Below are positions 7,692 through 16,187 of a stretch of DNA of 64,000 nucleotides, piece after piece (the stretch's first letter is position 1; each line of letters begins with the position of its first letter). The notes beneath the pieces were generated by a model. The model made no database searches. It was not told the origin of the DNA and saw nothing but the letters and a program-made list of their open reading frames with translations. The translations under genes were made by a program, and so were the position numbers. Source of the stretch: Jeongeupia wiesaeckerbachi (lineage in GTDB: Bacteria; Pseudomonadota; Gammaproteobacteria; Burkholderiales; Chitinibacteraceae); contig NZ_CP136946.1 of assembly GCF_050916355.1 (NCBI RefSeq), positions 1,798,001 to 1,862,000 on the forward strand. The letters are read 5' to 3'.

Positions 7692-8594
7692 TTACTCGGG
7701 CGAACCCGGCATGGCCTCGGCCGGCATGATCGCGCCGGGGTACTGGATCACCAGTCCGGCCAGCGCGTGGCCGTTGCGGGCGGCATCGGTGGCGCTGATG
7801 CCGTTGATCCGGGCGGCGAGGTAGCCGGCGGCGAACGAATCGCCGGCGGCGCAGGTGTCGACGACGTGCTCGACCGGCTGCGTCGCGACGGCGACCCATT
7901 CGCTACCCTGCGCGATGATGCACGGCGCGGCGCCACGCTTGATGACGACCTCCAAGCAACCGGCGGCCTGCACGCGTTCGATCAGCGCATCGCCACTGTC
8001 GCCGAAGACGCGGGTTTCGTCGTCCTCGGTGATCAGTGCGATATCGGCAATCGCGTACAGCTGCGTGTAGGCATCGCGTGCTTCGGCTTGCGACCACAGC
8101 GCTGGGCGGTAGTTGTTGTCGAACCAGACGCGGCCGCCCCGGGCCTTGAAATCGACCAGCGCGGCGATCAGCCGGGCGCGTTCGGCCGAGGCCAGCAGCG
8201 CCAGCGTGATGCCGGACAGGTAGACCACATCGAGCCCGGCGAACAGTGCGGCAAAGTCCAGCCCGCTGGCTAGCCAGTGGCGTGCCGCGCTGTCGTTGCG
8301 CCAGTAGTGGAAGCGCCGCTCGCCGGCGTCGTCGGTCTCGACCAGGTAGAGGCCGGGCAGACGGCCGGGCAGGCGGGCGATCCGCTCGGTCGCGACGCCT
8401 TCGGCCTGCCAGGCGGCAAGCAGTCCGTCGGACAGGCTATCGTCGCCGAGCGCGCTCAGATAGGCGACGCGGTGCGCGTCGCCGAGCAGGCGCGACAGAT
8501 AGACGGCGGTGTTGAGCGTATCGCCGCCGTAACGGCGTTCGAGCGGCTGGCCGGCGAGTTCGATCATCGCCTCGCCAAGGGCGCCGATGTGCAT
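7692..8594 (-). CDS. PfkB-family sugar kinase (2-keto-3-deoxygluconate kinase-like)
   Basis: 300 residues, the usual length of KdgK-type ribokinases. The C-terminal PfkB signature with catalytic Asp and anion hole is VDTCAAGDSFAAGYLA (about residues 246-261). The N-terminal glycine-rich MHIGALGEAMIEL and GGDTLNTAVYLSRLL segments are substrate-binding in KDG kinases. The start ATG at 8594 is 10 bases after the ridA stop and has GGGG as Shine-Dalgarno; the open frame upstream is a shadow of ridA. It is the last gene of the D-amino-acid operon. In family terms it phosphorylates 2-keto-3-deoxygluconate, but with D-aminoacylase and a DSD1-like enzyme next to it the true substrate may differ. Confidence 0.85.
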   Translation of the reverse strand: MHIGALGEAMIELAGQPLERRYGGDTLNTAVYLSRLLGDAHRVAYLSALGDDSLSDGLLAAWQAEGVATERIARLPGRLPGLYLVETDDAGERRFHYWRNDSAARHWLASGLDFAALFAGLDVVYLSGITLALLASAERARLIAALVDFKARGGRVWFDNNYRPALWSQAEARDAYTQLYAIADIALITEDDETRVFGDSGDALIERVQAAGCLEVVIKRGAAPCIIAQGSEWVAVATQPVEHVVDTCAAGDSFAAGYLAARINGISATDAARNGHALAGLVIQYPGAIMPAEAMPGSPE

Positions 8595-8604
8595 GCCCAC
8601 CCCC

Positions 8605-8994
8605 TTACGGCTTCTTGTAGGCGATGCAGTCGACTTCGACCTTGCAGTCGACGACCATGCTGGACTGGACGCAAGCGCGTGCCGGCGGGTTGGCGCCGAA
8701 GTACTCCATGAATACGCGGTTGAACGACATGAAGTCGCGGGTATCGTCGAGCCAGACGCCGCAACGGACGACGTCCTCGGGGCCGTAGCCGGCTTCCTTG
8801 AGGATGGCGAGCACGTTCTGGATGGCCTGGTGCGACTGGGCGACGATGCCGCCGTCGATGATTTCGCCACCGACCATCGGGACCTGGCCCGAGACGTAGA
8901 GCCAGCCGTCGGCGCCGGCCGCGCGTGCGAATGGCAGATGCTGGCCGCCGGTACCCTTGCCGCCTTCGACGCCGATGCGAATGATGTCAGTCAT
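8605..8994 (-). CDS. RidA-family (YjgF/YER057c/UK114) protein
   Basis: 129 residues, one RidA domain. RidA proteins hydrolyse reactive enamine/imine intermediates formed by PLP-dependent dehydratases. The family core is visible: LYVSGQVPM, the VVRCGVWLDD strand, FNRVFMEYFG, and NPPARACVQSSMV containing the conserved Arg that binds the carboxylate of the substrate. It lies between the D-aminoacylase and the kinase, with 3- and 10-base gaps, in the operon headed by a DSD1-like PLP enzyme. Removing dehydroalanine-type intermediates made by that enzyme is the natural job. A second, distinct RidA paralog lies at 51863. Confidence 0.93.
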   Translation of the reverse strand: MTDIIRIGVEGGKGTGGQHLPFARAAGADGWLYVSGQVPMVGGEIIDGGIVAQSHQAIQNVLAILKEAGYGPEDVVRCGVWLDDTRDFMSFNRVFMEYFGANPPARACVQSSMVVDCKVEVDCIAYKKP

Positions 8995-8997
8995 GAT

Positions 8998-10485
8998 TTA
9001 GTGCTCCTGTTGCGAGTTGGATGGGGAATTGAAGGTCGTGCGCACGTTGGTCTGACGTGGCAGGAAGCGGCCGGCGCGCACGCCGGTCGGGGTCTTTTCA
9101 CGATAGGACAGCACGCCGTTGACCCAGACGCCATGGATGCCGTCGGCGGCCTGTTGCGGCTCGCTGAAGCTGGCGACGTCACGGATGCGCGCCGGATCGA
9201 ACAGCACCAGATCGGCGCAGGCGCCGACGCGGATGCGGCCGCGGTCGGTGAGGCCGAAGCGATCGGCCGACAGGCCGGTCATCTTGCGCACGGCCTCGGC
9301 GAGCGGAAACAGGCCGACGTCGCGGCTGTAGTGGCCGAGCACGCGCGGGAACGCACCCCATAGCCGTGGGTGCGGCAGCGGGTCGTTCGGCAGGCCGTCC
9401 GAGCCGACCATCGTCAGCGGATTCGACAGGATGTGCTGGACGTCGGACTCCTGCATGCCGTGATAGACGGCACCGGCCGGTTGCAGCCGGCGCGCGGCGT
9501 CGAGCAGCGACACGCCCCAGCCGGCGGCGATGTCGGCGAGGGTGCGGCCGGCTTCTTCCGGATGCGGCGTGCTCCAGGTGATCAGGATGTCGAAATCGTC
9601 GGTGACCTGCTTGAGGTCGAGCGTCGACGAACTCGCCGAATACGGATAGCAGTCGCAGCCGACCGGGTGGCCTTTCGCCGCCTTTTCCAGATGCGGAATG
9701 ATCTCGCGGCTGCGGCCCCAGTTGCCGGCGCCGGCGCACTTCAGGTGCGAGACGACGACCGGTGAACGCGCATGGCGGCCGATCTCGAACGCTTCGTCGA
9801 GCGCGCCAATAATGCCGTCGAACTCGGTGCGCAGATGCGTGGTGTAGACGCCGCCGTGGGCATCGAGCACCTCGGCCAGCTGTTTGACTTCATCGGTGGA
9901 GCTGGAAAACGCCGAGGCGTAGGCCAGCCCGGTCGACAGCCCGAGCGCGCCATTCGCAAGCGCGTCGTCGAGTTCGGCACGCATCGCGGCGATTTCGGCG
10001 CCGGTCGCTTCGCGGTCGAGCTGGTCCATATGGTTCTGCCGCAACGCGGTATGGCCGACCAGCGCGGCGACGTTGACCGCCGGCTGGGCCGCGTCGACGG
10101 CGTTGCGGTAGTCGATGAAGTGCGGGTAGGCGAAATGTTCGGCGTCGCCGAGCAGATTCATCGGATCGGGCGGATCGCCCTTCAGCCGCACCGGGCTGGC
10201 GCTGATGCCGCAGTTGCCGACGACGACGGTCGTCACGCCCTGCGACAGCTTCGGCAGCATCTGCGGCTGGCGGATCACATTGGTGTCGTCGTGGGTATGT
10301 ACGTCGATGAAGCCCGGCGCGAGCGCGAGCCCGGCGGCGTCGATGTCCTCGCGTGCGCCGGCGTCGAATTCGCCGCCTTGCGGCACCACGGCGACGATGC
10401 GGCCGTCACGGACGGCAACGCTACCGGCGAATTCGCCGCCGTCGCCGTCGAGGATGCGGGCGTTGTGGATGATCAGGTCGTACAT
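8998..10485 (-). CDS. N-acyl-D-amino-acid deacylase (D-aminoacylase)
   Basis: 495 residues, amidohydrolase superfamily. It releases a D-amino acid and a carboxylate from N-acyl-D-amino acids. The metal site is visible: FIDVHTHDDTNV (HxH) at about residues 65-76, VVGNCGISASPV with the bridging Cys typical of D-aminoacylases, a SHLKCAG His, and DGLPNDPLPHPR with the catalytic Asp. The start ATG at 10485 has GGAG at good spacing; an in-frame extension upstream is a shadow of the RpiR gene. It lies 46 bases after the regulator gene and 3 bases before ridA. The presence of a D-aminoacylase is the main reason to read this operon as D-amino-acid use. Confidence 0.93.
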   Translation of the reverse strand: MYDLIIHNARILDGDGGEFAGSVAVRDGRIVAVVPQGGEFDAGAREDIDAAGLALAPGFIDVHTHDDTNVIRQPQMLPKLSQGVTTVVVGNCGISASPVRLKGDPPDPMNLLGDAEHFAYPHFIDYRNAVDAAQPAVNVAALVGHTALRQNHMDQLDREATGAEIAAMRAELDDALANGALGLSTGLAYASAFSSSTDEVKQLAEVLDAHGGVYTTHLRTEFDGIIGALDEAFEIGRHARSPVVVSHLKCAGAGNWGRSREIIPHLEKAAKGHPVGCDCYPYSASSSTLDLKQVTDDFDILITWSTPHPEEAGRTLADIAAGWGVSLLDAARRLQPAGAVYHGMQESDVQHILSNPLTMVGSDGLPNDPLPHPRLWGAFPRVLGHYSRDVGLFPLAEAVRKMTGLSADRFGLTDRGRIRVGACADLVLFDPARIRDVASFSEPQQAADGIHGVWVNGVLSYREKTPTGVRAGRFLPRQTNVRTTFNSPSNSQQEH

Positions 10486-10531
10486 GAGGTCTCCAGGAGG
10501 GCAGGCAGCCAGCGGCATCGGCTCGGCCACG

Positions 10532-11404
10532 CTAGTCGCCGAGCGGCAGGCGCTGGTCGCCACCGCCGCGGTAGTTGTCGAGCACGAACTTGAGCCGGCG
10601 CAGCATTTCCTTGCTGTGGCTCTTGTGCAGCAGCGCCAGTTCGGTGGCGAGCACATCGATCACCAGCATCATGCCGTAGCGCGATGCCGACGGTTTGTAG
10701 ATGAAATCGGTCTCGGTGGTGCGAAACGGCAGCAGCACGTCGGCCCGGCCCGCCAGCGGCGAATCCGGCACGGTGATGACCACCGTCTTCGCGCCGTACT
10801 GGCGGGCGATGTCGGTGATTTCCAGCAGCTCGGGCGTGACGCCCGAGGCCGACAGCAACAGCAGCACGTCGCGCTCGGACAGCGTGGCCGCCAGCATGCG
10901 CAGCAGCACCGGGTCGTGATACGCGGCGACCGGGTAGCCCAGCCGCGCCAGCCGGTACTGCACTTCATCGCCGAGCATCGTCGATGCGCCGCCGAAACCG
11001 GCGACACAGATCATCCGCGCCTTGTCGAGCAGCCCGGCGGCCGCGCGGAACTGCGCCTCGGAGAAGTGCGCCAGACTCTGGTGCAGCGCATCCTCGATCT
11101 CGGCGCAGATCCGGTTGTAGAACACGTTTTCCTCGCCGCCGGCGTGATCGGCGAGAAAACGGCTCCCGATCGCGCCGGCCTGCGCCAGCCGCAGCTTCAG
11201 ATCGCGCACGTCGTCGCAGCCGGCCACCTTGGCAAAGCGCGAAATCGTCGCAATGCTGACCCCGGCCCGCTCGGCCAGCTCGTTGATGCTGGCGCTGGCG
11301 GCAAAGCCGAGGTCGGCAAGGATGGCGTCGGCGACCTTCTGCTCGGTCGTCGAGAGCTGGTCGTAGCGGGCGCGGATCTGGAAAACGATGTCGGAAGTGC
11401 TCAT
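10532..11404 (-). CDS. RpiR/MurR-family transcriptional regulator (HTH + SIS)
   Basis: 290 residues. An N-terminal HTH_6 domain (about 1-80; LSTTEQKVADAILADLGF, then SINELAERAGVSIATISRFAK) is followed by a SIS domain (about 125-260; ICVAGFGGASTMLGDEVQYRL and LLLLSASGVTPELLEITDIA). SIS domains bind phosphorylated sugars or related ligands. The gene sits 7 bases after the GntP permease gene inside the operon it probably controls. The palindrome at 14237-14249 upstream of the first gene is the best candidate operator. Ligand unknown; the product of the PfkB kinase is a plausible one. Confidence 0.93.
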   Translation of the reverse strand: MSTSDIVFQIRARYDQLSTTEQKVADAILADLGFAASASINELAERAGVSIATISRFAKVAGCDDVRDLKLRLAQAGAIGSRFLADHAGGEENVFYNRICAEIEDALHQSLAHFSEAQFRAAAGLLDKARMICVAGFGGASTMLGDEVQYRLARLGYPVAAYHDPVLLRMLAATLSERDVLLLLSASGVTPELLEITDIARQYGAKTVVITVPDSPLAGRADVLLPFRTTETDFIYKPSASRYGMMLVIDVLATELALLHKSHSKEMLRRLKFVLDNYRGGGDQRLPLGD

Positions 11405-11411
11405 AGGGGCC

Positions 11412-12755
11412 TTAGATGACCAGCGACAGTGCCAGTACCAGCATGAGACCGATGACCGACACCATTGTTTCCAGCACCGTCCAGGTCTTGAAGGTCTGGG
11501 CGACGGTCATGTTGAAGTACTCCTTGATCAGCCAGAAGCCACCGTCGTTGACGTGCGAGAGGATCAGCGAGCCGGCGCCGGTGGCCAGTACCAGCAGTTC
11601 CGGGTGCGGATAGCCCTGCGCCATCGCGATCGGCGCGACGATGCCGGCGCCGGTGCTCATCGCCACGGTGGCCGAGCCGGTGGCGATGCGCATCAGCGCC
11701 GCCATGATCCAGCCCAGCAGCAGCGGCGACAGGTGCAGCACGTTCGACAGCGAAACGATCTCGTGGGCGACGCCCGAATCGACGAGGATGCGGTTCAGGC
11801 CGCCACCGGCACCGACCAGCAGCGTGATCCCGGCGGTCGGCGCCAGGCACTCCTGGGTGAACTTGAGGATGGTCTCGCGGTTGAAGCCGCGCGCCAGGCC
11901 CAGCGTGAAGAAGCTGACCAGCGTGGCGATCAGCAGCGCGACGACCGAGTTGCCGATGAAGTGCAGCAGATCGTTCGCCAGCGTGCCCTTGGTCGCGAGC
12001 ACGTCGGCCCAGCCGCCGAGCAGCATCAGGAAGACGGGCAGCAGGATGGTGAACAGCGTGATGCCGAAGCCCGGCAGATCGCGTTCGCCGTCCTGATGGA
12101 TGAACTGGTCCTCGAGCGGGTTGTGCGCCGGCAGTTGCACGCGCGGCGCGATGAACTTGGCGAACAGCGGGCCGGCGATGATCGCGGTCGGAATGCCGAC
12201 GAGCAGCGCATAGAAGATCGTCTTGCCGACGTTGGCGTGGTATTCGCCGACGGCGATCATCGCGGCCGGATGCGGCGGCACCAGACCGTGGACGACCGAC
12301 AGACCGGCGACCATCGGCAGGCCGACCAGCAGCAGCGAGGTGCCGGTGCGGCGGGCGACGTTGAAGGCGATCGGAATCAGCAGCACGAAGCCGACTTCGA
12401 AAAAGATCGGCAGGCCGACGAGGAAGGCAATGCAGACCATCGCCCAGTGGACGTTCTTCTCGCCGAACTTGGATATCAGCGTCCGGGCGATGCGCTCGGC
12501 GCCGCCCGATTCGGCCATCATCTTGCCGAGCATGGTGCCGAGCGCGACGATCAGCGCGATATGGCCGAGCGTCTTGCCGACGCCGCCTTCGTACGACGAA
12601 ACGATGCTGTTGACCGGCATGCCGGCGACGAGGCCGAGGCCGAGCGAAATGATGGTCAGCGTGATGAAGGGGTTGAGCTTGTAGCGGGCGATCAACAGGA
12701 TCAGCGCAATGATGGCGACGAGCGCATAGAGCAACAGCGGACTGCTTGTGAGCAT
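11412..12755 (-). CDS. GntP-family permease (gluconate/organic acid or D-amino-acid type)
   Basis: 447 residues and about 12 hydrophobic segments; inner-membrane H+ symporter of the GntP family. Family features are the early LNPFITLTI motif, GALGTMLGK-like 'ALGTMLGKMMAESGGAERIA', GLPIFFEVGFVLLIP (about 110-125), HGLVPPHPAAMIA (about 150-163) and the C-terminal GSLILSHVNDGGFWLIKEY. Related proteins carry gluconate or, in the DsdX subgroup, D-serine. The D-aminoacylase and DSD1-like neighbours favour a D-amino acid or N-acyl derivative here. The start at 12755 has an AGGAG Shine-Dalgarno. It follows the DSD1-like gene after 150 bases with no terminator seen. Confidence 0.92.
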   Translation of the reverse strand: MLTSSPLLLYALVAIIALILLIARYKLNPFITLTIISLGLGLVAGMPVNSIVSSYEGGVGKTLGHIALIVALGTMLGKMMAESGGAERIARTLISKFGEKNVHWAMVCIAFLVGLPIFFEVGFVLLIPIAFNVARRTGTSLLLVGLPMVAGLSVVHGLVPPHPAAMIAVGEYHANVGKTIFYALLVGIPTAIIAGPLFAKFIAPRVQLPAHNPLEDQFIHQDGERDLPGFGITLFTILLPVFLMLLGGWADVLATKGTLANDLLHFIGNSVVALLIATLVSFFTLGLARGFNRETILKFTQECLAPTAGITLLVGAGGGLNRILVDSGVAHEIVSLSNVLHLSPLLLGWIMAALMRIATGSATVAMSTGAGIVAPIAMAQGYPHPELLVLATGAGSLILSHVNDGGFWLIKEYFNMTVAQTFKTWTVLETMVSVIGLMLVLALSLVI

Positions 12756-12905
12756 GGTTAACGACTCCTGGATTGTGATTGCTGGCGTTGGCCCGTGCCG
12801 CGGGCGGCAAGGTCAAGCCGTTTTCCACCCCGATGCGGCGCCCTCTGTGTGGCTGCTCGATCATCGGTGGCGGCCGCCGGCGTGGTGAGCCGGCGGGGTC
12901 GATCG

Positions 12906-14174
12906 CTAGAAGAAGGTCTCGACCAGTTCGGTCACCGTATAGCCTTCGTCGACGATGGCGAGCTGGCGCCATTTGTCGAAGGTCAGGCACGGGTGGGAAA
13001 TTTCGAAGGCGATCAGGTCGCCGACGGCGATGTCGTCGCCGTCCTGCAGCCCGTCGAGGTAGGCGTGCTGATCCATCATGCCGCTCAGCTGCCAGTGCGC
13101 TGGCACCGCGCGCGGGGCGGTTTCGCCGGGGCGGTGTTGCAGCGCCGGTGTCGGCAGGCCGGCGTCGAAGGCCGCGTCGCGCTTGCCCAGTGCGATGATG
13201 GCGCGGCCCGGCTCGGGCAGCGACTGCACATAGGCCCACAGTTGCAGCGCCGGCAGCAGGCTGGCGTTCATCTCGCGCGCGACCGGATTGTCGGCGTCGA
13301 TGCGTGCCTGCGAAGCCTTGTAGATGCCGACGTCGTGGGTCAGGTAGCAACCGGGGCGCAGCACGATGTCGACCGGGCGGCTCAGCGCCAGTCCCGACCA
13401 CTCGGACGCGACCACGTCGTACCACGCCGAGCCGGCGCCGCTGAGGATGGCCGTGTCGGTGCCGATCGCGCCGGTGTCGCACAGCTGGCGCAGCCGGTTG
13501 GCGGCGCGCTGCAGGAAGGCACGGATCTCGGCCTCGGTCTTGAGCACGCCTTCGTAGAGTTCGATGCCGGCCAGCTTGAGCGTCGGCCAGCGGGCGATCG
13601 CGGCGAGGATGTCATCCTCGGCCGCGGCGTCGCGTGCGCCGGTGCGGCCGCCCTGAACGCCGATTTCAAGCAGGACCTTGAGCGTCTGGCCGCGTTCGCT
13701 GAAGTAGGCGCCGAGCGCGTCGACGTTGGCGACCGAGTCGACGCAGCAGTAGAAGTCGAAGTCCGCATCGGCCTGCAGCCCGGCGATGATCGCCATATTG
13801 CCGCGACCGACCAACTGGTTGGCGAGCAGCACGCGGCGCACGCCGTGACGGTAGGCGGCGCGCGTTTGCGACGCGGTAGCCAGCGTGATGCCCCAGGCGC
13901 CCTGATCGAGCTGGCGCTGGAACAGCGCCGGGCTCATCGTCGTCTTGCCATGCGGCGCCAGCTTGACGCCGTAGCGGCCGATGAAGTCGCGCATCCACAC
14001 GAGGTTGTGGGCGATGCGTTCGCCACGCAGCACCGCCACCGGCAGGCTCACGTCCTCGTCGAGGATGTTCCAGCCCAGCTGGGCGACATCGCCCAGCGTG
14101 TCATCGGTACCGAAGGCGCCCAGGCCTTTGCCACAAGGGGCAATCGGATGTGTCGAGAATGGATGCGCGGCCAT
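12906..14174 (-). CDS. DSD1-like PLP enzyme (amino acid deaminase / D-serine or D-threonine dehydratase family)
   Basis: 422 residues. An alanine-racemase-like N-terminal barrel (about 40-290) and a C-terminal beta domain of the DSD1 / D-threonine aldolase fold III type. The PLP lysine is most likely in KLAPHGKTTMSP (about residues 71-82, Lys of HGKT). The C-terminal zinc-site region includes SGMMDQHAYL and FEISHPCLTFDKW (His and Cys). In this family the enzyme dehydrates D-serine or D-threonine, or deaminates related D-amino acids, giving enamine products that the RidA protein downstream can clear. First gene of the six-gene minus-strand operon, with an AT-rich control region directly upstream. 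Confidence 0.87.
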   Translation of the reverse strand: MAAHPFSTHPIAPCGKGLGAFGTDDTLGDVAQLGWNILDEDVSLPVAVLRGERIAHNLVWMRDFIGRYGVKLAPHGKTTMSPALFQRQLDQGAWGITLATASQTRAAYRHGVRRVLLANQLVGRGNMAIIAGLQADADFDFYCCVDSVANVDALGAYFSERGQTLKVLLEIGVQGGRTGARDAAAEDDILAAIARWPTLKLAGIELYEGVLKTEAEIRAFLQRAANRLRQLCDTGAIGTDTAILSGAGSAWYDVVASEWSGLALSRPVDIVLRPGCYLTHDVGIYKASQARIDADNPVAREMNASLLPALQLWAYVQSLPEPGRAIIALGKRDAAFDAGLPTPALQHRPGETAPRAVPAHWQLSGMMDQHAYLDGLQDGDDIAVGDLIAFEISHPCLTFDKWRQLAIVDEGYTVTELVETFF

Positions 14175-14236
14175 GCTGTTTCCCGGTTTTGATTGATACT
14201 TTTTCGAGATTACTCCGTTGCTTTTTGGTTAATCAA

Positions 14237-14249
14237 GAAAATTATTTTC
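14237..14249. promoter_or_regulatory. Palindrome GAAAATTATTTTC, candidate RpiR operator
   Basis: A perfect 13-base palindrome (GAAAAT-T-ATTTTC) lies in the only AT-rich stretch of the area, 63 bases upstream of the first gene of the D-amino-acid operon. RpiR-family regulators commonly bind AT-rich inverted repeats with GAAA/TTTC arms. The link to the operon's own RpiR protein is inference. Confidence 0.45.
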
Positions 14250-14253
14250 ACAA

Positions 14254-14267
14254 TTGACGAACGTCAA
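14254..14267. promoter_or_regulatory. Dyad TTGACG-AA-CGTCAA
   Basis: A 14-base inverted repeat with 6-bp perfect arms lies 4 bases beyond the GAAAATTATTTTC palindrome, between the divergent DSD1-like and GAF genes. It contains a TTGACG that could also serve as a -35 box in either direction. Regulator unknown. Confidence 0.35.
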
Positions 14268-14457
14268 GCCGGGCCGCGGAAAGCGGCAGGTGGTCGGCGT
14301 GGCCGCGCCAGGGAGCCTTTGGCGTGGCCGAGCGCCTACCGCGCAGCTCTGTTTGCGCAGGTCCGCCAGACTATTTCAGCATCGATACCGGTGCGGGCTG
14401 GATTTGCAGGTGGGCATGCAGTAGATTTTTTAATGTCACTGACAACGGATGCCCTGA

Positions 14458-14961
14458 ATGCTCGCACCCCGATTTCCCGCCGACGAAGCGGTTCGCTTGG
14501 ACACCTTGCGGAGCCTGCTGATCCTGGATACCGCGCCCGAGGAACGATTCGACAACCTGACGCGCGCTGCGGCCGGGTTTTTCCGCGTGTCCATCGCCGT
14601 GGTGTGCCTGATCGACGCCGACCGGCAGTGGTTCAAATCGGTCTGCGGGATGGATGTGACCGAAACCGCGCGCGAGGTGTCGCTTTGCGCGCACGCGATC
14701 CTGCAGGAGGAGCCGCTGGTGGTCGAAGATACCTCGCTAGATCCACGTTTCTCCGATAACCCGCTGGTGACCGGTGCGCCCAATATCCGTTTCTACGCCG
14801 GTGTACCGGTCAAGGCGCACAACGGCTGCAATCTGGGCACGCTGTGCCTGATCGACCGCTTGCCGCGCAGACTCGAGCCCTTCGAGCGCGAAATGCTGGT
14901 CGACATGGCCAAACTGGTCGAGGTCGAGCTGCTGCGCGCGCCGCCTCCCGTCAGAAACTGA
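14458..14961 (+). CDS. Stand-alone GAF-domain protein
   Basis: 167 residues, one GAF domain and nothing else. It begins with the typical lead-in of bacterial GAF proteins (ADEAVRLDTLRSLLILDTAPEE written in part: RLDTLRSLLILDTAPEERFD), then AVVCLIDADRQWFKS, a VSLCAHAI stretch, VVEDTSLDPRF and FYAGVPVKAHNGCNLGTLCL. The last two segments form the ligand pocket edge in sensory GAF domains. There is no output domain, so it must act through a partner; many such proteins are fused to GGDEF or histidine kinase modules, and this genome window is rich in GGDEF proteins. Ligand unknown. It is single, with a strong terminator right after it. Confidence 0.85.
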   Translation: MLAPRFPADEAVRLDTLRSLLILDTAPEERFDNLTRAAAGFFRVSIAVVCLIDADRQWFKSVCGMDVTETAREVSLCAHAILQEEPLVVEDTSLDPRFSDNPLVTGAPNIRFYAGVPVKAHNGCNLGTLCLIDRLPRRLEPFEREMLVDMAKLVEVELLRAPPPVRN

Positions 14962-14972
14962 TGTCCGAAATG

Positions 14973-15004
14973 GAAACAGGCCCGCAAGCGGGCCTGTTTC
15001 TTTT
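14973..15004 (+). terminator. Rho-independent terminator
   Basis: A perfect 12-bp stem (GAAACAGGCCCG / CGGGCCTGTTTC) with a CAAG loop followed by TTTT. It lies between the GAF gene and the convergent ubiH-like gene. Confidence 0.9.
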
Positions 15005-15017
15005 GGCGGCGGGGCGG

Positions 15018-16187
15018 TCAGCGTGCGCCGTAGACCATCTTGCGTGCGAAGCCGCGCCGTAGCGGGCCGATCTGGTCGAGTGCCAGCAGGCCGGCACTGC
15101 GGGCGTGCTTCAACAGCGGATTCGGATTGTCGAACCAGCCGATCAGCCCGTCGGTAAAACGCGTGACGCGACCGGCGTCCTGACGGCGCAATGCGGCGTA
15201 GCGCGCCAGCGTCGCCGCTTCGCCGAGCTGTGCCGCCGGTGTGATGCTCAACAGATCCGCAAGCGTGGTCGCATCGCGCAGACCGAGGTTCAAGCCCTGA
15301 CCGGCAACCGGATGCAGCGTCTGCGCAGCATTGCCGATCATCACCACGCGGCGGCCGACGACCGAGTCCAGCGTTTTCAGCGCCAGCGGCCAGCCGGCGC
15401 GCGCGCCGACGCGGGTAAAACCGGCAATCCGGCCGGCGAAACGTGCGCTGACCTGTGCGATGAATTCGGCGTCGGACAGCGCGAGTTTTTCCTCGGCACC
15501 GGCCGGTGTCTGCGTCCACACCAGCGTGTAGTCGTCGCCATTGGGAAGCAGTGCCAGCGGGCCGTCGTCGGCGAAGCGCTCGAAAGCAACGCCGAGGTGC
15601 GGCTCGGTCGGCGTGATGGTCGCGAGGATCGCGTGCTGCGCGTACGGTTTGACGGTCTGCTTCACGTCGTCGAAGCCGGCGAGCAACTGGCCGCCGTCGG
15701 CGAGCACGACAAGGCTGGCGGTGAGCTGGCGCCGGCCGTGCGGCGTTGCCAGGCTCAGCCGCGCATAGCGGGCCAGCCGATCGACACCGGTGACGGTGGT
15801 GCCAAGCGCGACCGCGGCCTTGCCGGCCTTGAGGCGATCGAGCGCCAGTCCGGCCAGCGCGCGATACGGTACGACGTAGCCGAGCGCCGGCAGACCGATT
15901 TCGGTGCTGGATAGCTCGGTGCGGCCGAGCGTGCCGGCTTGCGAGACATGGACGCGGGTGATTGCCGTCGCGCTTGGATCGTCACCCCACAGGCCGACGC
16001 GGCCCAGTGCTTCGGCGCTGGCGTGCGACAGCGCCAGCGCGCGCGGGTCGGCCGGCGTGGTGACGCGGGCTTCGATCGCCAGCGCGTTGATGCCGGCATC
16101 GGCCAGCCGCAGCGCCAGCAGCGCGCCGACCGGGCCGCCGCCGACGATGGCGACGTCGACGTGTTCGGGCAGGCGTTCAGCGATCAT
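15018..16187 (-). CDS. ubiH: UbiH/COQ6-family FAD-dependent hydroxylase (ubiquinone synthesis)
   Basis: 389 residues. The N-terminal FAD-binding Rossmann motif is VDVAIVGGGPVGALLAL (residues 11-27). The class A flavin hydroxylase motif 'GDA' region appears as VVMIGNAAQTLHPVAGQGLNLGLRDA, the exact UbiH/VisC signature. The protein acts at the inner membrane in aerobic ubiquinone synthesis. The start ATG at 16187 overlaps the pepP stop (ATGA), and pepP-ubiH is a conserved pair in proteobacteria, which is why UbiH is preferred over UbiI/UbiF; the position hydroxylated cannot be proved from sequence. The much longer open frame upstream is a shadow of pepP. Confidence 0.9.
   Translation of the reverse strand: MIAERLPEHVDVAIVGGGPVGALLALRLADAGINALAIEARVTTPADPRALALSHASAEALGRVGLWGDDPSATAITRVHVSQAGTLGRTELSSTEIGLPALGYVVPYRALAGLALDRLKAGKAAVALGTTVTGVDRLARYARLSLATPHGRRQLTASLVVLADGGQLLAGFDDVKQTVKPYAQHAILATITPTEPHLGVAFERFADDGPLALLPNGDDYTLVWTQTPAGAEEKLALSDAEFIAQVSARFAGRIAGFTRVGARAGWPLALKTLDSVVGRRVVMIGNAAQTLHPVAGQGLNLGLRDATTLADLLSITPAAQLGEAATLARYAALRRQDAGRVTRFTDGLIGWFDNPNPLLKHARSAGLLALDQIGPLRRGFARKMVYGAR

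Noticed and set aside
9772..14192. Long plus-strand open frames opposite the D-amino-acid operon
   Set aside because: Shadow frames; Arg/Gln/Asp-rich, no motifs, and all minus-strand genes have clear family signatures.
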